A DNA stretch of 64,000 nucleotides, from the NCBI GenBank assembly GCA_905235745.1, contig CAJOMN010000011.1, forward strand, positions 409-64,408, given 5' to 3'. This DNA comes from an uncultured Lachnospiraceae bacterium. GTDB lineage: Bacteria > Bacillota > Clostridia > Lachnospirales > Lachnospiraceae. Positions 45,100-54,311 of the stretch are shown in pieces (the stretch's first letter is position 1; each line of letters opens with the position of its first letter). Under the pieces are notes generated by a model, which saw only the letters and a program-made list of their open reading frames with translations, had not been told where the DNA came from and ran no database searches. Both the position numbers and the translations under genes were made by a program.

Positions 45100-48000
45100 A
45101 TGTCTTTTGTTCATTTGCACACCCATACGGAGTATTCGCTCCTTGACGGGTCCAACAAGATAAAAGAATACGTTAAATATGTCAAAGAGCTTGGCATGAA
45201 TGCGGCGGCGATAACCGATCACGGAGTAATGTACGGCGTTATTGATTTTTACCGTGCCGCGATCGCCGAAGGGATCAAGCCGATAATAGGCTGTGAAGTG
45301 TATGTGGCGCCGGGCTCCAGACTTGACAGGGAGCTTACGGGCGGTGATGACAGATACTACCACCTGATATTGCTCGCGGAGAACAATACGGGATATCATA
45401 ACCTGATGAAGATAGTCAGTATCGGGTTTACGGAAGGCTATTATTACAAGCCCCGTGTTGATATGGAGACTCTAAGGCAATATCACGAGGGTATAATCGC
45501 GACATCGGCGTGCCTTGCGGGTGAGGTGGCAAGATACATTCAGAAGAATATGTACGACGAGGCAAAAGAGGCGGCTTCAAGATACCTTGAATGCTTCGGA
45601 AGGGGCAATTATTATCTGGAGCTTCAGGATCACGGGATCCCGGAACAGAAAATGGTAAATCAGGCGCTTCTGCGTATTTCAGGGGAACTTGACATACCGC
45701 TTGTTGCCACGAATGACGTACACTATACATATAAGAACGACGCAGAGGCTCATGACCTTCTTCTGTGCATCCAGACCGGCAAGAAGGTTACCGATGAGGA
45801 CAGGATGCGTTATGAGGGCGGCCAGTTCTACATTAAGAGCGAAGAGGAGATGAGGGAACTCTTTCCATACGCTCCGGAAGCAATAGACAATACACAGAAG
45901 ATAGCCGACAGGTGCAATGTTGAGATCGAGTTCGGAAAATCAAGGCTCCCTCATTTTGAGGTTCCGGCCGGGTACGACTCGTGGACATATCTGAACAAGC
46001 TCTGCTATGACGGTCTGGAGAAAAGATACCCCGGCTACGGGGAGGATATCGAAAACAGGCTGAAGTATGAGCTTGATACGATCAGAACGATGGGATTCGT
46101 CGATTATTTCCTGATCGTATGGGATTTCATCCACTTTGCGAAGTCAAGCGGGTATGCGGTGGGACCGGGCCGCGGAAGCGCGGCGGGCTCCATAGTGTCA
46201 TACTGTCTTGAGATAACCAATATCGATCCGATCAGGTATCAGCTTCTGTTCGAGAGATTCCTCAATCCGGAGAGGGTCACGATGCCTGATATAGACGTGG
46301 ACTTTGACGAGCACCGTCCGGATGTCATCGATTATGTTGTCAACAAGTACGGCAAGGACAAGGTTGTCCAGATAGTGACTTTTGGAACGCTGAAGGCAAA
46401 GGGCGTTGTAAGGGACGTGGGAAGGGTAATGGATCTTAGCTACTCGTACTGCGACAATATTGCCAAGTCCATACCGAACGTGATGAATATCACCCTGCAG
46501 GAAGCGCTTGATATGGGCGGGGATTTTAAGAACATCTACGATACGGATCCCCAGGCCAAAAAGCTTGTGGATATGGCCATGAGGCTTGAGGGACTGCCGA
46601 GGCATTCTTCAATGCATGCAGCCGGAGTCGTCATATGCCCCGATTCCGCAGATGAGCTCGTGCCTCTTGCGAGGGGAGCGGACGGTACGATCGTCACGCA
46701 GTACGTCGCAACCACTCTTGAGGAACTGGGTCTTCTGAAAATGGATTTTCTCGGCCTTGTCACTCTTACGGTGATCAAGGAGGCGGCGCGGTTCGCATAT
46801 GAGAACAAAGGCGTGAAGGTCGATCCGAATGAACTGGATTACGATGACATCAATGTATACAATTACATCGGAACCGGTAAGACGGACGGTATATTCCAGC
46901 TTGAAAGTTCGGGCATGAAAAGCTTCATGAAGGAACTTAGACCCAAGAATCTTGAAGACGTCATTGCGGGGATATCACTGTACCGTCCGGGACCAATGGA
47001 TTTCATACCCGTATATATAAAGGGCAAGAATTCACGATCTGATATAACGTATGACTGCCCGCAGCTTGAACCGATCCTCAAACCGACATACGGATGTATC
47101 GTCTATCAGGAACAGGTAATGCAGATAGTGAGGGATCTGGGCGGGTATACGCTCGGCCGATCCGATCTTGTGCGCCGCGCCATGAGCAAGAAGAAGAAGG
47201 ACGTCATGGAGAAGGAGCGCCGGAACTTTGTATACGGGAACGAGGAGGAGAACGTCCCGGGGTGTCTGTCAAAGGGCATCCCCGAGTCGGTGGCGAACAA
47301 GATATATGACGAGATGATGGATTTTGCCAGCTATGCGTTCAACAAATCACACGCTGCCGCATATGCGGTCGTTGCATACCAGACGGCTTATCTGAAATAC
47401 TATTATCCCGTTGAGTTCATGGCAGCGCTCCTTACGAGCGTAATAGACAATTCGGGCAAGGTAAGCGAATATATCTATTCGTGCAGAACTATGGGTATTG
47501 CTATACTTCCGCCCGACATCAATCACGGCGTGGCAGGATTTTCCGTAAACGGCGATTCCATCGTGTACGGTCTTGCTTCTATCAAGGGCGTCGGGTGGCC
47601 GGTCATAGAGGCGATCGTCGGCGAGCGTAATGCAAACGGCGAATTCTCGGATATATATGATTTTCTGAACAGGATGGACGGTAAAGACGTCAACAAGCGG
47701 GTGGTTGAGAACCTGATCAAAGCGGGAGCGTTTGATTCCCTGCCCGGAAACCGCAAACAGCTTATGAACGTATATGCCCGGTACATGGATGGTATACTGA
47801 AGGACAGGAAGCAGAATATGGCGGGACAGCTCTCGCTGTTTGATATTGCCGGTCAGGATGAAAAGAGTGCTCTTGCGGTCGAATTGCCGGATATTGAAGA
47901 ATATTCGAAGGAAGAACTTCTGTCTCTTGAGAAGGAGGTTCTCGGCGTATATGTATCGGGACATCCGCTCGAAGAGAGCGAGGCAATGTGGCGCAGGAAT

Positions 48001-48546
48001 ATCACAAACATGACTACGGATTTCATATATGATGAGGATATCCGGCGTGCAAAGGTCGAAGATAACGCCAGGGTAACGATCGGCGGGATCATTGATTCGA
48101 AGACCGTCAAGTACACCAAGACCAACAGGATAATGGCATTTCTGACGATAGAGGATCTCGTGGGAAACGTTGAGGTAATAGTATGGCCCGATGACTACGA
48201 GAAATATTCACGATATCTTAACGAAGATTCCAGAGTCTTTGTAGAAGGAAGGGTTTCAGCGGAGGAAGAAAAGGATGCAAAGGTCAAATGCAGCCGCATC
48301 ATTCCGTTCGAAAGTATCCCGAAGAAGGTCTGGATCAAGTTCGCAACGAAGGAAGATTATAAAAAAAATGAGGAGAGATTGAATTTTTTAATTGCGGATT
48401 CCGACGGTAAGGATATAATTGTTATATATATTGAAGAGACAAGAGAAAAGAAGATGCTGCCGCAAAGCAGCAGTGTAAATGCCGACGGGGAGCTGATGAC
48501 GAAACTGTCGGAAGCATTCGGAAGTGAAAACGTCAGACTAACATAA
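45100..48546 (+). CDS. dnaE: DNA polymerase III alpha subunit (DnaE type)
   Basis: 1148 residues. The N-terminal PHP domain starts FVHLHTHTEYSLLDGSNKI; the polymerase active site has RGSAAGSIVSYCL and PDIDVDFDEHRPDVIDYV with the catalytic Asp residues; LEQ-type linker, tandem HhH (GYTLGRSDLVRRAMSKKK) and C-terminal OB fold (VTIGGIIDSKTVKYTKTNRIMAFLTIEDLVGNVEVIVWP) follow. In Firmicutes with PolC, DnaE extends primers on the lagging strand. It lacks an exonuclease domain. It sits between glf and pfkA; the pairing with pfkA is common in clostridia. Confidence 0.97.
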   Translation: MSFVHLHTHTEYSLLDGSNKIKEYVKYVKELGMNAAAITDHGVMYGVIDFYRAAIAEGIKPIIGCEVYVAPGSRLDRELTGGDDRYYHLILLAENNTGYHNLMKIVSIGFTEGYYYKPRVDMETLRQYHEGIIATSACLAGEVARYIQKNMYDEAKEAASRYLECFGRGNYYLELQDHGIPEQKMVNQALLRISGELDIPLVATNDVHYTYKNDAEAHDLLLCIQTGKKVTDEDRMRYEGGQFYIKSEEEMRELFPYAPEAIDNTQKIADRCNVEIEFGKSRLPHFEVPAGYDSWTYLNKLCYDGLEKRYPGYGEDIENRLKYELDTIRTMGFVDYFLIVWDFIHFAKSSGYAVGPGRGSAAGSIVSYCLEITNIDPIRYQLLFERFLNPERVTMPDIDVDFDEHRPDVIDYVVNKYGKDKVVQIVTFGTLKAKGVVRDVGRVMDLSYSYCDNIAKSIPNVMNITLQEALDMGGDFKNIYDTDPQAKKLVDMAMRLEGLPRHSSMHAAGVVICPDSADELVPLARGADGTIVTQYVATTLEELGLLKMDFLGLVTLTVIKEAARFAYENKGVKVDPNELDYDDINVYNYIGTGKTDGIFQLESSGMKSFMKELRPKNLEDVIAGISLYRPGPMDFIPVYIKGKNSRSDITYDCPQLEPILKPTYGCIVYQEQVMQIVRDLGGYTLGRSDLVRRAMSKKKKDVMEKERRNFVYGNEEENVPGCLSKGIPESVANKIYDEMMDFASYAFNKSHAAAYAVVAYQTAYLKYYYPVEFMAALLTSVIDNSGKVSEYIYSCRTMGIAILPPDINHGVAGFSVNGDSIVYGLASIKGVGWPVIEAIVGERNANGEFSDIYDFLNRMDGKDVNKRVVENLIKAGAFDSLPGNRKQLMNVYARYMDGILKDRKQNMAGQLSLFDIAGQDEKSALAVELPDIEEYSKEELLSLEKEVLGVYVSGHPLEESEAMWRRNITNMTTDFIYDEDIRRAKVEDNARVTIGGIIDSKTVKYTKTNRIMAFLTIEDLVGNVEVIVWPDDYEKYSRYLNEDSRVFVEGRVSAEEEKDAKVKCSRIIPFESIPKKVWIKFATKEDYKKNEERLNFLIADSDGKDIIVIYIEETREKKMLPQSSSVNADGELMTKLSEAFGSENVRLT

Positions 48547-48557
48547 GGAGACCAAAG

Positions 48558-49532
48558 ATGGGCAAAGAAGTTCATACTATAGGCGTACTTACAAGCGGAG
48601 GAGATGCTCCGGGAATGAATGCGGCGATACGTGCCGTTGTCAGGAAAGCGATCGCACAGGGCAAGAAGGTCATGGGTATCGAGAAGGGATACAGAGGGCT
48701 TCTTGACGAGGAGATATACGAGATGACGCCGAGAGACGTTTCCGATTCCATTCAAAGAGGAGGAACGATCCTTCGTACGGCAAGGTGCGAGGAGTTCCTT
48801 TCCGAAGAGGGGCAGAAGGCCGGAGCCAAGGTGTGCATGAAGCACGGTATTGACGGGCTTGTTGCGATCGGAGGCGACGGAACATACCGCGGAGCCCAGA
48901 AGCTTGCCGCGCTCGGTATCAATACGATAGGTGTTCCCGCTACAATAGATCTGGATATCTCATCAACGGATTATACGATCGGTTTCGATACCGCGGTCAA
49001 TACTGCAATGCAGGCGATCGATAAGATAAGGGATACGTCATCATCTCACGAGAGATGCTCTATCATTGAGGTTATGGGAAGGAATGCCGGATATATCGCG
49101 CTGTGGTGCGGCGTCGCAAACGGTGCCGAGGATATCCTGTTGCCGGAGAAGTACGGATATGATGAGCAGGAGCTGATAGACAACATTATCAACAACCGCA
49201 AGAAGGGCAAGACACATCATATAATTATCAATGCCGAGGGAATAGGACATTCCACCTCCATGGCCAGGAGAATAGAAGCGGCAACAGGACTCGAGACGAG
49301 AGCTTCGATACTCGGACATATGCAGCGCGGCGGATCTCCCACATGCCGTGACAGGTATTACGCGTCGATGATGGGCGCTTACGCGGTTGATCTGTTGTGC
49401 GAAGGCGCCAGTAACCGTGTTGTTTCGTACAGAAACGGTGAATGGATCGATTATGACATAGACGAAGCGCTTGCGATGGAAAAGCATATCTCCGAATACG
49501 AATATGATGTCAGCAAGGCACTGGCTATCTGA
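48558..49532 (+). CDS. pfkA: ATP-dependent 6-phosphofructokinase
   Basis: Catalyses the committed step of glycolysis. GVLTSGGDAPGMNAAIRAVV, IGGDGTYRGAQKL (Gly after GGD is typical of ATP rather than PPi users), TIDLDISSTDYTIGFDTAVNTA and the substrate block EVMGRNAGYIAL are in place; 324 residues is usual for the bacterial allosteric form. AAGGAG precedes ATG 48558, 11 bp after dnaE. The next gene follows 13 bp later. Confidence 0.96.
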   Translation: MGKEVHTIGVLTSGGDAPGMNAAIRAVVRKAIAQGKKVMGIEKGYRGLLDEEIYEMTPRDVSDSIQRGGTILRTARCEEFLSEEGQKAGAKVCMKHGIDGLVAIGGDGTYRGAQKLAALGINTIGVPATIDLDISSTDYTIGFDTAVNTAMQAIDKIRDTSSSHERCSIIEVMGRNAGYIALWCGVANGAEDILLPEKYGYDEQELIDNIINNRKKGKTHHIIINAEGIGHSTSMARRIEAATGLETRASILGHMQRGGSPTCRDRYYASMMGAYAVDLLCEGASNRVVSYRNGEWIDYDIDEALAMEKHISEYEYDVSKALAI

Positions 49533-49545
49533 GTCGTGACCTGCC

Positions 49546-50331
49546 ATGAAGATGATCACAAGCACCTCTAACGAGACGATCAAACATGTGACAACGATCG
49601 TCAATGATGCAAAAGCCCGCCGCAAGGAGGGTCTTTTTGCAGTAGAGGGTATGAGGATTGCAAGAGAGATCCCAAGGGAGCTTCTGGAAGAGTGTTACGT
49701 TTCGGAAGGCTTTGCCGCGGAACATGATCTGTCGGATATATTCGGTTATGATCCCGATCCCGTTGTTGTATCATCTGCCGTATTTAACAAGATCTCCGAT
49801 ACCAGAAGTCCCCAGGGCATACTGTGCGTGTGCAGGCAGATAAAGGATACGGCGGAGGATTTTCTCGCAAGGAATGCTCACGGTGATCTGAAGTTGCTGG
49901 TTCTGGAGAAGATACAGGATCCGGGAAATCTGGGGACCATGATCAGGACTGCCGAGGGAGCAGGCTTTGATGCGGTCATTGCCGATGAGAATACAGTGGA
50001 TGTATATAATCCGAAGGTCACAAGATCGACGATGGGTTCGCTGTTCAGGGTGCCTGTGCTTTACACGGATGATCTTGCCGCGACGGTTGATTCCCTCAAA
50101 CGATCGTACGTTACGGTCTATGCCGCGCATTTAAACGGCAGCAGATCCTACAGGGATGCGGACTATGGAAGAAGGGTCGCTTTTCTGATCGGAAATGAAG
50201 GCTCGGGGCTGTCGGATGAGATCACGGCGAAGGCGGATGAGCTTGTTACGATCCCCATGCACGGCAGGCTGGAATCATTAAATGCAGCAGTCGCAGCGGC
50301 GCTGTTGATGTATAATATCTTGGAACTATAG
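49546..50331 (+). CDS. SpoU-family RNA 2'-O-methyltransferase
   Basis: 261 residues. The N-terminal L7Ae/L30-like substrate domain (KHVTTIVNDAKARRKEGLFAVEGMRIAREIP) is followed by the SPOUT knot: LVLEKIQDPGNLGTMIRTAEGAGFDAVI (motif 1), RSTMGSLFRVPV (motif 2) and LIGNEGSGLSDEITAKADELVTIPMHGRLESLNAAVAAALLMY (motif 3). These enzymes methylate ribose in rRNA or tRNA using SAM; which nucleotide cannot be read. ATG 49546 has a weak ribosome binding site and ATG 49552 is an alternative. It is the last gene of the glf-dnaE-pfkA run. Confidence 0.92.
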   Translation: MKMITSTSNETIKHVTTIVNDAKARRKEGLFAVEGMRIAREIPRELLEECYVSEGFAAEHDLSDIFGYDPDPVVVSSAVFNKISDTRSPQGILCVCRQIKDTAEDFLARNAHGDLKLLVLEKIQDPGNLGTMIRTAEGAGFDAVIADENTVDVYNPKVTRSTMGSLFRVPVLYTDDLAATVDSLKRSYVTVYAAHLNGSRSYRDADYGRRVAFLIGNEGSGLSDEITAKADELVTIPMHGRLESLNAAVAAALLMYNILEL

Positions 50332-50406
50332 ACATATGATCCGGTTCGGGCATAATTGGCGATGCAGCCTGTTGAGCCGGTGGTTGGGATGATATAGGAG
50401 GCGTAT

Positions 50407-51198
50407 ATGAAACTTGGAGTTATCGGATTGGGAAACATGGCTACCGCAATGACGGGAGGCATTATCAAGGCAGGATTGTTTGCTCCGGCGGATATTACGG
50501 GGTCGGATGCAAGCGCCGCCCAGAGAAAAACAGCTGCTGACAAGCTCGGGATCGGCACATGTGAGGATAATGAGGAAACGGTAAGAAACAGTGACTATGT
50601 GATAATTGCCGTCAAACCTCAGGTGTATGCGGACGTACTCCCTCAGATAAAGTCCTCAATGAACGGGCAGGTTATTATCTCAATAGCTCCGGGTAAGACT
50701 ATCTCATATCTGCAGGACAGTCTTGCAGAAGGGGCGAAGATAGTCCGCCTGATGCCCAACACCCCTGCTCTTGTGGGCGAGGGATGTACCGGAGTGTGCG
50801 GGAACGACAGAGTATCAGACGAGGAGTTTGATTTTGTGTTAAAAATGCTGTCCGGATTCGGGAAAGCATATGAAGTAAAGGAGAGCCAGATGGATGCGGT
50901 CGTGGCAGTATCCGGAAGCTCGCCGGCATATGTATTCATGCTGATAGACGCGATGGCAGACGGAGCCGTGGCCGAGGGACTCGACAGGGCGACTGCGATC
51001 AAAATGGCATCCCAGGCAGTTCTCGGAAGCGCGAAAATGGTTCTTGAGACCGGAGAGCATCCCGCGAAGCTTAAAGATATGGTCTGTTCGCCCCAAGGTA
51101 CAACTATCGATGCCGTTGCGGTTCTCGAAGAAGCCGGTTTTCGTGGAGCCGTGATAGATGCGATGAGGGCATGTGCCGAAAAATCGCGCAAAATTTGA
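50407..51198 (+). CDS. proC: Pyrroline-5-carboxylate reductase
   Basis: Last step of proline synthesis. NAD(P) fold KLGVIGLGNMATAMTGGIIKAG at the N-terminus, VKPQVYADVLPQI, IVRLMPNTPALVGEG and the C-terminal signature AVSGSSPAYVFMLIDAMADGAVAEGLDRATAIKMASQAVLGSAKMV, with EHPAKLKDMVCSPQGTTI. 263 residues. ATAGGAGG precedes ATG 50407. The promoter of the next gene overlaps its stop codon. Confidence 0.96.
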   Translation: MKLGVIGLGNMATAMTGGIIKAGLFAPADITGSDASAAQRKTAADKLGIGTCEDNEETVRNSDYVIIAVKPQVYADVLPQIKSSMNGQVIISIAPGKTISYLQDSLAEGAKIVRLMPNTPALVGEGCTGVCGNDRVSDEEFDFVLKMLSGFGKAYEVKESQMDAVVAVSGSSPAYVFMLIDAMADGAVAEGLDRATAIKMASQAVLGSAKMVLETGEHPAKLKDMVCSPQGTTIDAVAVLEEAGFRGAVIDAMRACAEKSRKI

Positions 51199-51223
51199 CA
51201 TTCACACGAGTCTTTGATATAAT
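51195..51223 (+). promoter_or_regulatory. Perfect consensus promoter before the SH3/SleB gene
   Basis: TTGACA, 17-bp spacer, TATAAT, plus TG one base before the -10 box. The -35 box overlaps the proC stop codon. Confidence 0.9.
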
Positions 51224-51270
51224 GCGAAAGCCAAGTATGTAATAAATTTGTAACATTTTTGGAGGAATGT

Positions 51271-52437
51271 ATGAAGAAACTTACATGGCCGGCTCTGGTG
51301 GCTGCGATAGCACTCATCGTTGCCGGAACATGGGGGAGTAGCATTACGGTGTCGGCGGCAGAGGCGCAGATGCGCATTGTGACTGCGGGGGCAGCCAGGG
51401 CAGCCGGGATCGAAAGATCAAAAGTTGTTGCATCGGGCAACACGATCAACATCGAAATAGTGGAAGATGAGTCAAAATCATCGGCAACGACCGCAACAAA
51501 GAAGGGAGAGGTTGCGGGAATACCATATGACAAGCTTGTCATGGCAAATGTCGATGAGGCTGTTAATGTAAGGGATTCCGCTTCCGAAGACGGAAAGCTT
51601 ATCGGTAAGTTTTTCAAGGAATGCGGCGGTGAGATAATAGAAAAAGGAAACGGATGGACAAAGGTCAAAACAGGGGATCTTACGGGCTGGATCAAGAATG
51701 ACTATCTCCTGTTTGGGGATGATGCGGTAAAGCTTGCCGAAAAGGTTGTTGAGAAGACGGCGACCTGTACTACGGACTGCCTGAGAGTGCGTAAAAGCGC
51801 GGATCCCGACGGTACCGTACTTGATCTTCTTGCCAAGGGCGACAAGATCGGAGTCCTCGGAGAAGAGGGAGACTGGACTAAGGTCGAGTTCTCGGACGGT
51901 CAGGAAGGCTATGTGTCATCCGAATATGTGACGATTGCGGATTCTCTCGGAAGCGGCAAGTCGATGGAAGTTATCAGTGCCGAGGAGGAAGCCGTCAGGA
52001 AGGAAAAAGAAAAGGCAGCGGAAGCCGCTAGAAAGGCAGAAGTTGAAGCAGGGCGCACTACGGAAACAACCAAGACCAATACAGGCGCGGTTGCTGCCGA
52101 TGTATCCGATCAGGTTCTGCTCGCAGCACTTATTCAGGCAGAGGGCGGCAACCAGCCGTATGAAGGACAGGTCTCCATCGGCACGGTAGTAATGAACCGG
52201 CTGAAGAGCGGCAGATACGGAAGCAGTATCTCGTCCGTTATATATGCAAAGGGTCAGTTCGGACCGGCCGGAAGCGGACAGGTTGCGCAGATCGCTGCAG
52301 CAGGACCCAAGGCATCATGTCTTCAGGCTGCGCAGGATGCGCTTAGCGGAGTCAGTTATATCGGTGGGGCAACCCATTTTAGAAATATCAGATCCGGATA
52401 CACGGGAATCGTGATCGGGTCACATGTTTTCTGGTAA
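51271..52437 (+). CDS. Secreted cell-wall hydrolase with two SH3b domains and a SleB-like domain
   Basis: 388 residues. A Sec signal peptide (about 1-34, ending TVSAAEA) is followed by two bacterial SH3 domains (about 95-155, VNVRDSASEDGKLIGKFF..GWIKNDYLLF; and about 168-230, CLRVRKSADPDGTVLDLLAKGDKIGVL), a charged linker and a C-terminal Hydrolase_2/SleB domain (about 275-388: VLLAALIQAEGGNQPYEGQVSIGTVVMNRLKSGRYGSSISSVIYAKGQF with the catalytic Glu in AEGG). SleB-type enzymes cut peptidoglycan; in spore formers they act on the cortex, but with SH3 domains a vegetative wall role is likelier. GGAGG sets ATG 51271. The GH25 lysozyme gene follows. Confidence 0.9.
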   Translation: MKKLTWPALVAAIALIVAGTWGSSITVSAAEAQMRIVTAGAARAAGIERSKVVASGNTINIEIVEDESKSSATTATKKGEVAGIPYDKLVMANVDEAVNVRDSASEDGKLIGKFFKECGGEIIEKGNGWTKVKTGDLTGWIKNDYLLFGDDAVKLAEKVVEKTATCTTDCLRVRKSADPDGTVLDLLAKGDKIGVLGEEGDWTKVEFSDGQEGYVSSEYVTIADSLGSGKSMEVISAEEEAVRKEKEKAAEAARKAEVEAGRTTETTKTNTGAVAADVSDQVLLAALIQAEGGNQPYEGQVSIGTVVMNRLKSGRYGSSISSVIYAKGQFGPAGSGQVAQIAAAGPKASCLQAAQDALSGVSYIGGATHFRNIRSGYTGIVIGSHVFW

Positions 52438-52500
52438 ATGCAACGGTCTTTGCCGGCGCAGAAAGAGTGGCGCCTGAGCGGATCAGATAAGGAGATTATT

Positions 52501-53214
52501 GTGAAACTATTTAGAAGGATTACAGCGCTTGCGTGCATAATGGCGTGCCTTGTTGTCACACCGGTGTTTGCAACGGAAGCAGACTATTATGACATAGGAT
52601 TCATGAATTTTAATGGGGTATATGTTAACCGTCTGGGACAGCCGTTATCGAACGTTACGGCAAGAGGTATAGACGTATCCTCATATCAGGGCGTGATCAA
52701 CTGGGCGGAGGTTGCAACGGATGATGTAAGCTTTGCATTTATCAGGTGCGGCACGACCAATACGGGCGTTGACAAGATGTTTGAAGCAAACGCAACGGGT
52801 GCGGCCGCAAACGGGATTCCCTTCGGTCTGTACTACAGGACATATGCGCCCAATGAAGAGATAGCAAGACTCGAGGCACAATATACTGTCATGTGTGCTC
52901 AGAACTACGGCGCAACGCTTCCGCTTGTAATTGATGTAGAGGGCAGCACTCTTGCGGCACTGGGGACGGCACAGCTTCAGAAGAATATCGAGGCGTTCAG
53001 TGACGTTGTAAGGGCAGCGGGCTACACCCCGATGGTATATTCGTCCAAGAGCTTTATGAGCACGTATATCAAATCATGCTCATGTGATAAGTGGATTGCG
53101 CAGTACGGAGACAATTTCACATATGCAGGCGGCGCAAAGTACTGGCAGTGTTCCAGCCACGGATGGGTTAAGGGAATCGAAGGACGTGTCGATATAGATT
53201 TCAGACTGAATTAG
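52501..53214 (+). CDS. Secreted GH25 lysozyme-like muramidase
   Basis: 237 residues: signal peptide (about 1-24, RRITALACIMACLVVTPVFATEA), then a GH25 barrel with ARGIDVSSYQGVINWAEV (first catalytic Asp), FAFIRCGTTNTG, GLYYRTYAPNEEIARLEAQ, LPLVIDVEGS (Asp and Glu of the active site) and DKWIAQYGDNFTYAGGAKYWQCSSHGWVKGIEGRVDIDFRL. GH25 enzymes cleave MurNAc-GlcNAc bonds. GTG 52501 has AAGGAG upstream; the open frame before it is spacer. With the SH3/SleB gene it forms a pair of wall hydrolases under one strong promoter. Confidence 0.93.
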   Translation: MKLFRRITALACIMACLVVTPVFATEADYYDIGFMNFNGVYVNRLGQPLSNVTARGIDVSSYQGVINWAEVATDDVSFAFIRCGTTNTGVDKMFEANATGAAANGIPFGLYYRTYAPNEEIARLEAQYTVMCAQNYGATLPLVIDVEGSTLAALGTAQLQKNIEAFSDVVRAAGYTPMVYSSKSFMSTYIKSCSCDKWIAQYGDNFTYAGGAKYWQCSSHGWVKGIEGRVDIDFRLN

Positions 53215-53248
53215 TCAGCTGGCAAGAGCAGAACAAGAGACATTTTAC

Positions 53249-53277
53249 TTGCAATAGCAAGAGCGTTCGTGTATAAT
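53249..53277 (+). promoter_or_regulatory. Promoter of tRNA-Gln
   Basis: TTGCAA, 17-bp spacer, TATAAT, 27 bp before the mature tRNA. Confidence 0.78.
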
Positions 53278-53304
53278 AATTTCCGTTGCGACAGCAACGG
53301 ATAT

Positions 53305-53376
53305 AGGGCTATCGCCAAACGGTAAGGCAACGGACTCTGACTCCGTCATGTGAAGGTTCGAATCCTTCTAGCCCTG
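53305..53376 (+). tRNA. tRNA-Gln (anticodon CTG)
   Basis: Acceptor AGGGCTA / TAGCCCT, D arm with AAACGGTAAGGC, anticodon stem ACGGA/TCCGT with loop CTCTGAC (anticodon CTG), T stem GAAGG/CCTTC; discriminator G. Its 3' end borders the integrase-bearing element, so it is the likely integration site. Confidence 0.95.
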
Positions 53377-53381
53377 CGAAG

Positions 53382-53408
53382 AGGAACCGGTCATCCGGTT
53401 CCTTTTTT
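53382..53408 (+). terminator. Terminator of tRNA-Gln
   Basis: AGGAACCGG / CCGGTTCCT with loop TCAT and a T-run. Confidence 0.9.
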
Positions 53409-53450
53409 GATGCCACAAAGCCAGTGTTTATGCGATTTTCGGAGATTGGT

Positions 53451-53511
53451 AAAAAACAACCTCCTGACTTTTACTGATTGATTCTGACAGTAAAAATCAG
53501 GAAGTTTTTTC
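53451..53511. terminator. Bidirectional terminator facing the repressor gene
   Basis: 53460-53476 and 53488-53504 are inverted repeats matching at 15 of 17 bases, with TTTTTT on the right and AAAAAAC on the left. It would end the minus-strand repressor transcript. Confidence 0.7.
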
Positions 53512-53529
53512 TGAAATAAAGGTCAAAAT

Positions 53530-53571
53530 AGGTAACTTTTCTGATCGATAGGTAACTTTACAGGTAACTTT
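53530..53571. repeat. Three direct repeats AGGTAACTTT (possible integrase arm sites)
   Basis: AGGTAACTTT at 53530-53539, 53550-53559 and 53562-53571. Tyrosine integrases of the Tn916 type bind such short direct repeats near element ends. AAAATAGGTAAC, which includes the first copy's left flank, recurs at 56940-56952 beyond mobC. Confidence 0.5.
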
Positions 53572-53582
53572 TCGATTCCGGA

Positions 53583-54065
53583 TTACCATCCCTTTATCTG
53601 TTTGATCTGTTCAGCGCGTTCGGGGTCCTTGTGGTACTGAAGCTTGAATTTGATCGTTTCCACTATCTCTTTTCGGGATTCATCATCAAGCTGATAGAAT
53701 GAGGTGAGAAGATTGTCCACGTCAGGCATGCTGTTCTTGCCATATAGGTGCATTAAGGGATAGAGAGAGTACTTTATATAGGTCTTTACCCTTGAGGCAT
53801 CCAGGCTGCCTTTAAGGCCGTCAGGGAGGGTAGGATATATCTCTTCTTCCTTGATCTCCCCGGAAAACGGCATAGCTGAACATATCTCATTAACATCGAT
53901 CTCCAGTTCGTTTGCAAGTCTCAAGGCATAATCAAACCGGATATTTGAATCCTTCTGAATAATGGAATAAAGCGTTGTAGCGCTTATTCCGGTCGCTTTT
54001 GCTATTCTGCGGACATTTGTACCCTTGGCATCCAGATACTCTTTTAATTTGATCCCATCGCCCAT
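53583..54065 (-). CDS. XRE-family repressor of the mobile element
   Basis: 160 residues. The N-terminal HTH reads LKEYLDAKGTNVRRIAKATGISATTLYSIIQKDSNIRFDYALRLANELEIDVNEIC; the C-terminal part is helical (SLDASRVKTYIKYSLYPLMHLYGKNSMPDVDNLLTSFYQLDDESRKEIVETIKFKL) and probably mediates dimerisation. It is divergent from xis-int across a 246-bp spacer holding three copies of a TACGA-AAA-TCGTA palindrome, one beside each promoter, as expected for a repressor holding the element quiet and controlling itself. GGAGTG precedes the start. Confidence 0.85.
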   Translation of the reverse strand: MGDGIKLKEYLDAKGTNVRRIAKATGISATTLYSIIQKDSNIRFDYALRLANELEIDVNEICSAMPFSGEIKEEEIYPTLPDGLKGSLDASRVKTYIKYSLYPLMHLYGKNSMPDVDNLLTSFYQLDDESRKEIVETIKFKLQYHKDPERAEQIKQIKGW

Positions 54066-54093
54066 AATTCACTCCTTTAGTAAACAACTCATA

Positions 54094-54244
54094 TACGAAA
54101 ATTGTAAATCTGTAACAAATCATAGCACACAAATTACAATAAAACAAGGCATTTCTAACAAATATACGAAAATCGTAAAATATCCACCTACGAAGTATTG
54201 ACAAGTATAAAACAGGCTGTTATATTAAAAGTACGAAAATCGTA
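54094..54244. promoter_or_regulatory. Divergent control region with three repressor operators
   Basis: Operators: TACGAAAATTGTA 54094-54106, TACGAAAATCGTA 54165-54177 and 54232-54244. Rightward promoter TTGACA-17-TATATT (54198-54226) with the third operator just downstream; leftward promoter TTGTTT-17-TATGAT on the minus strand (54147-54119) with the first operator at its start point. The middle operator lies between the two. The centres are 71 and 67 bp apart. Confidence 0.75.
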
Positions 54245-54311
54245 AATGTGATAATTACGAAACAGAAATACCAAGAGGTTTTCGGAATAAAAAAGAAAGG
54301 AGGTAAACAGG

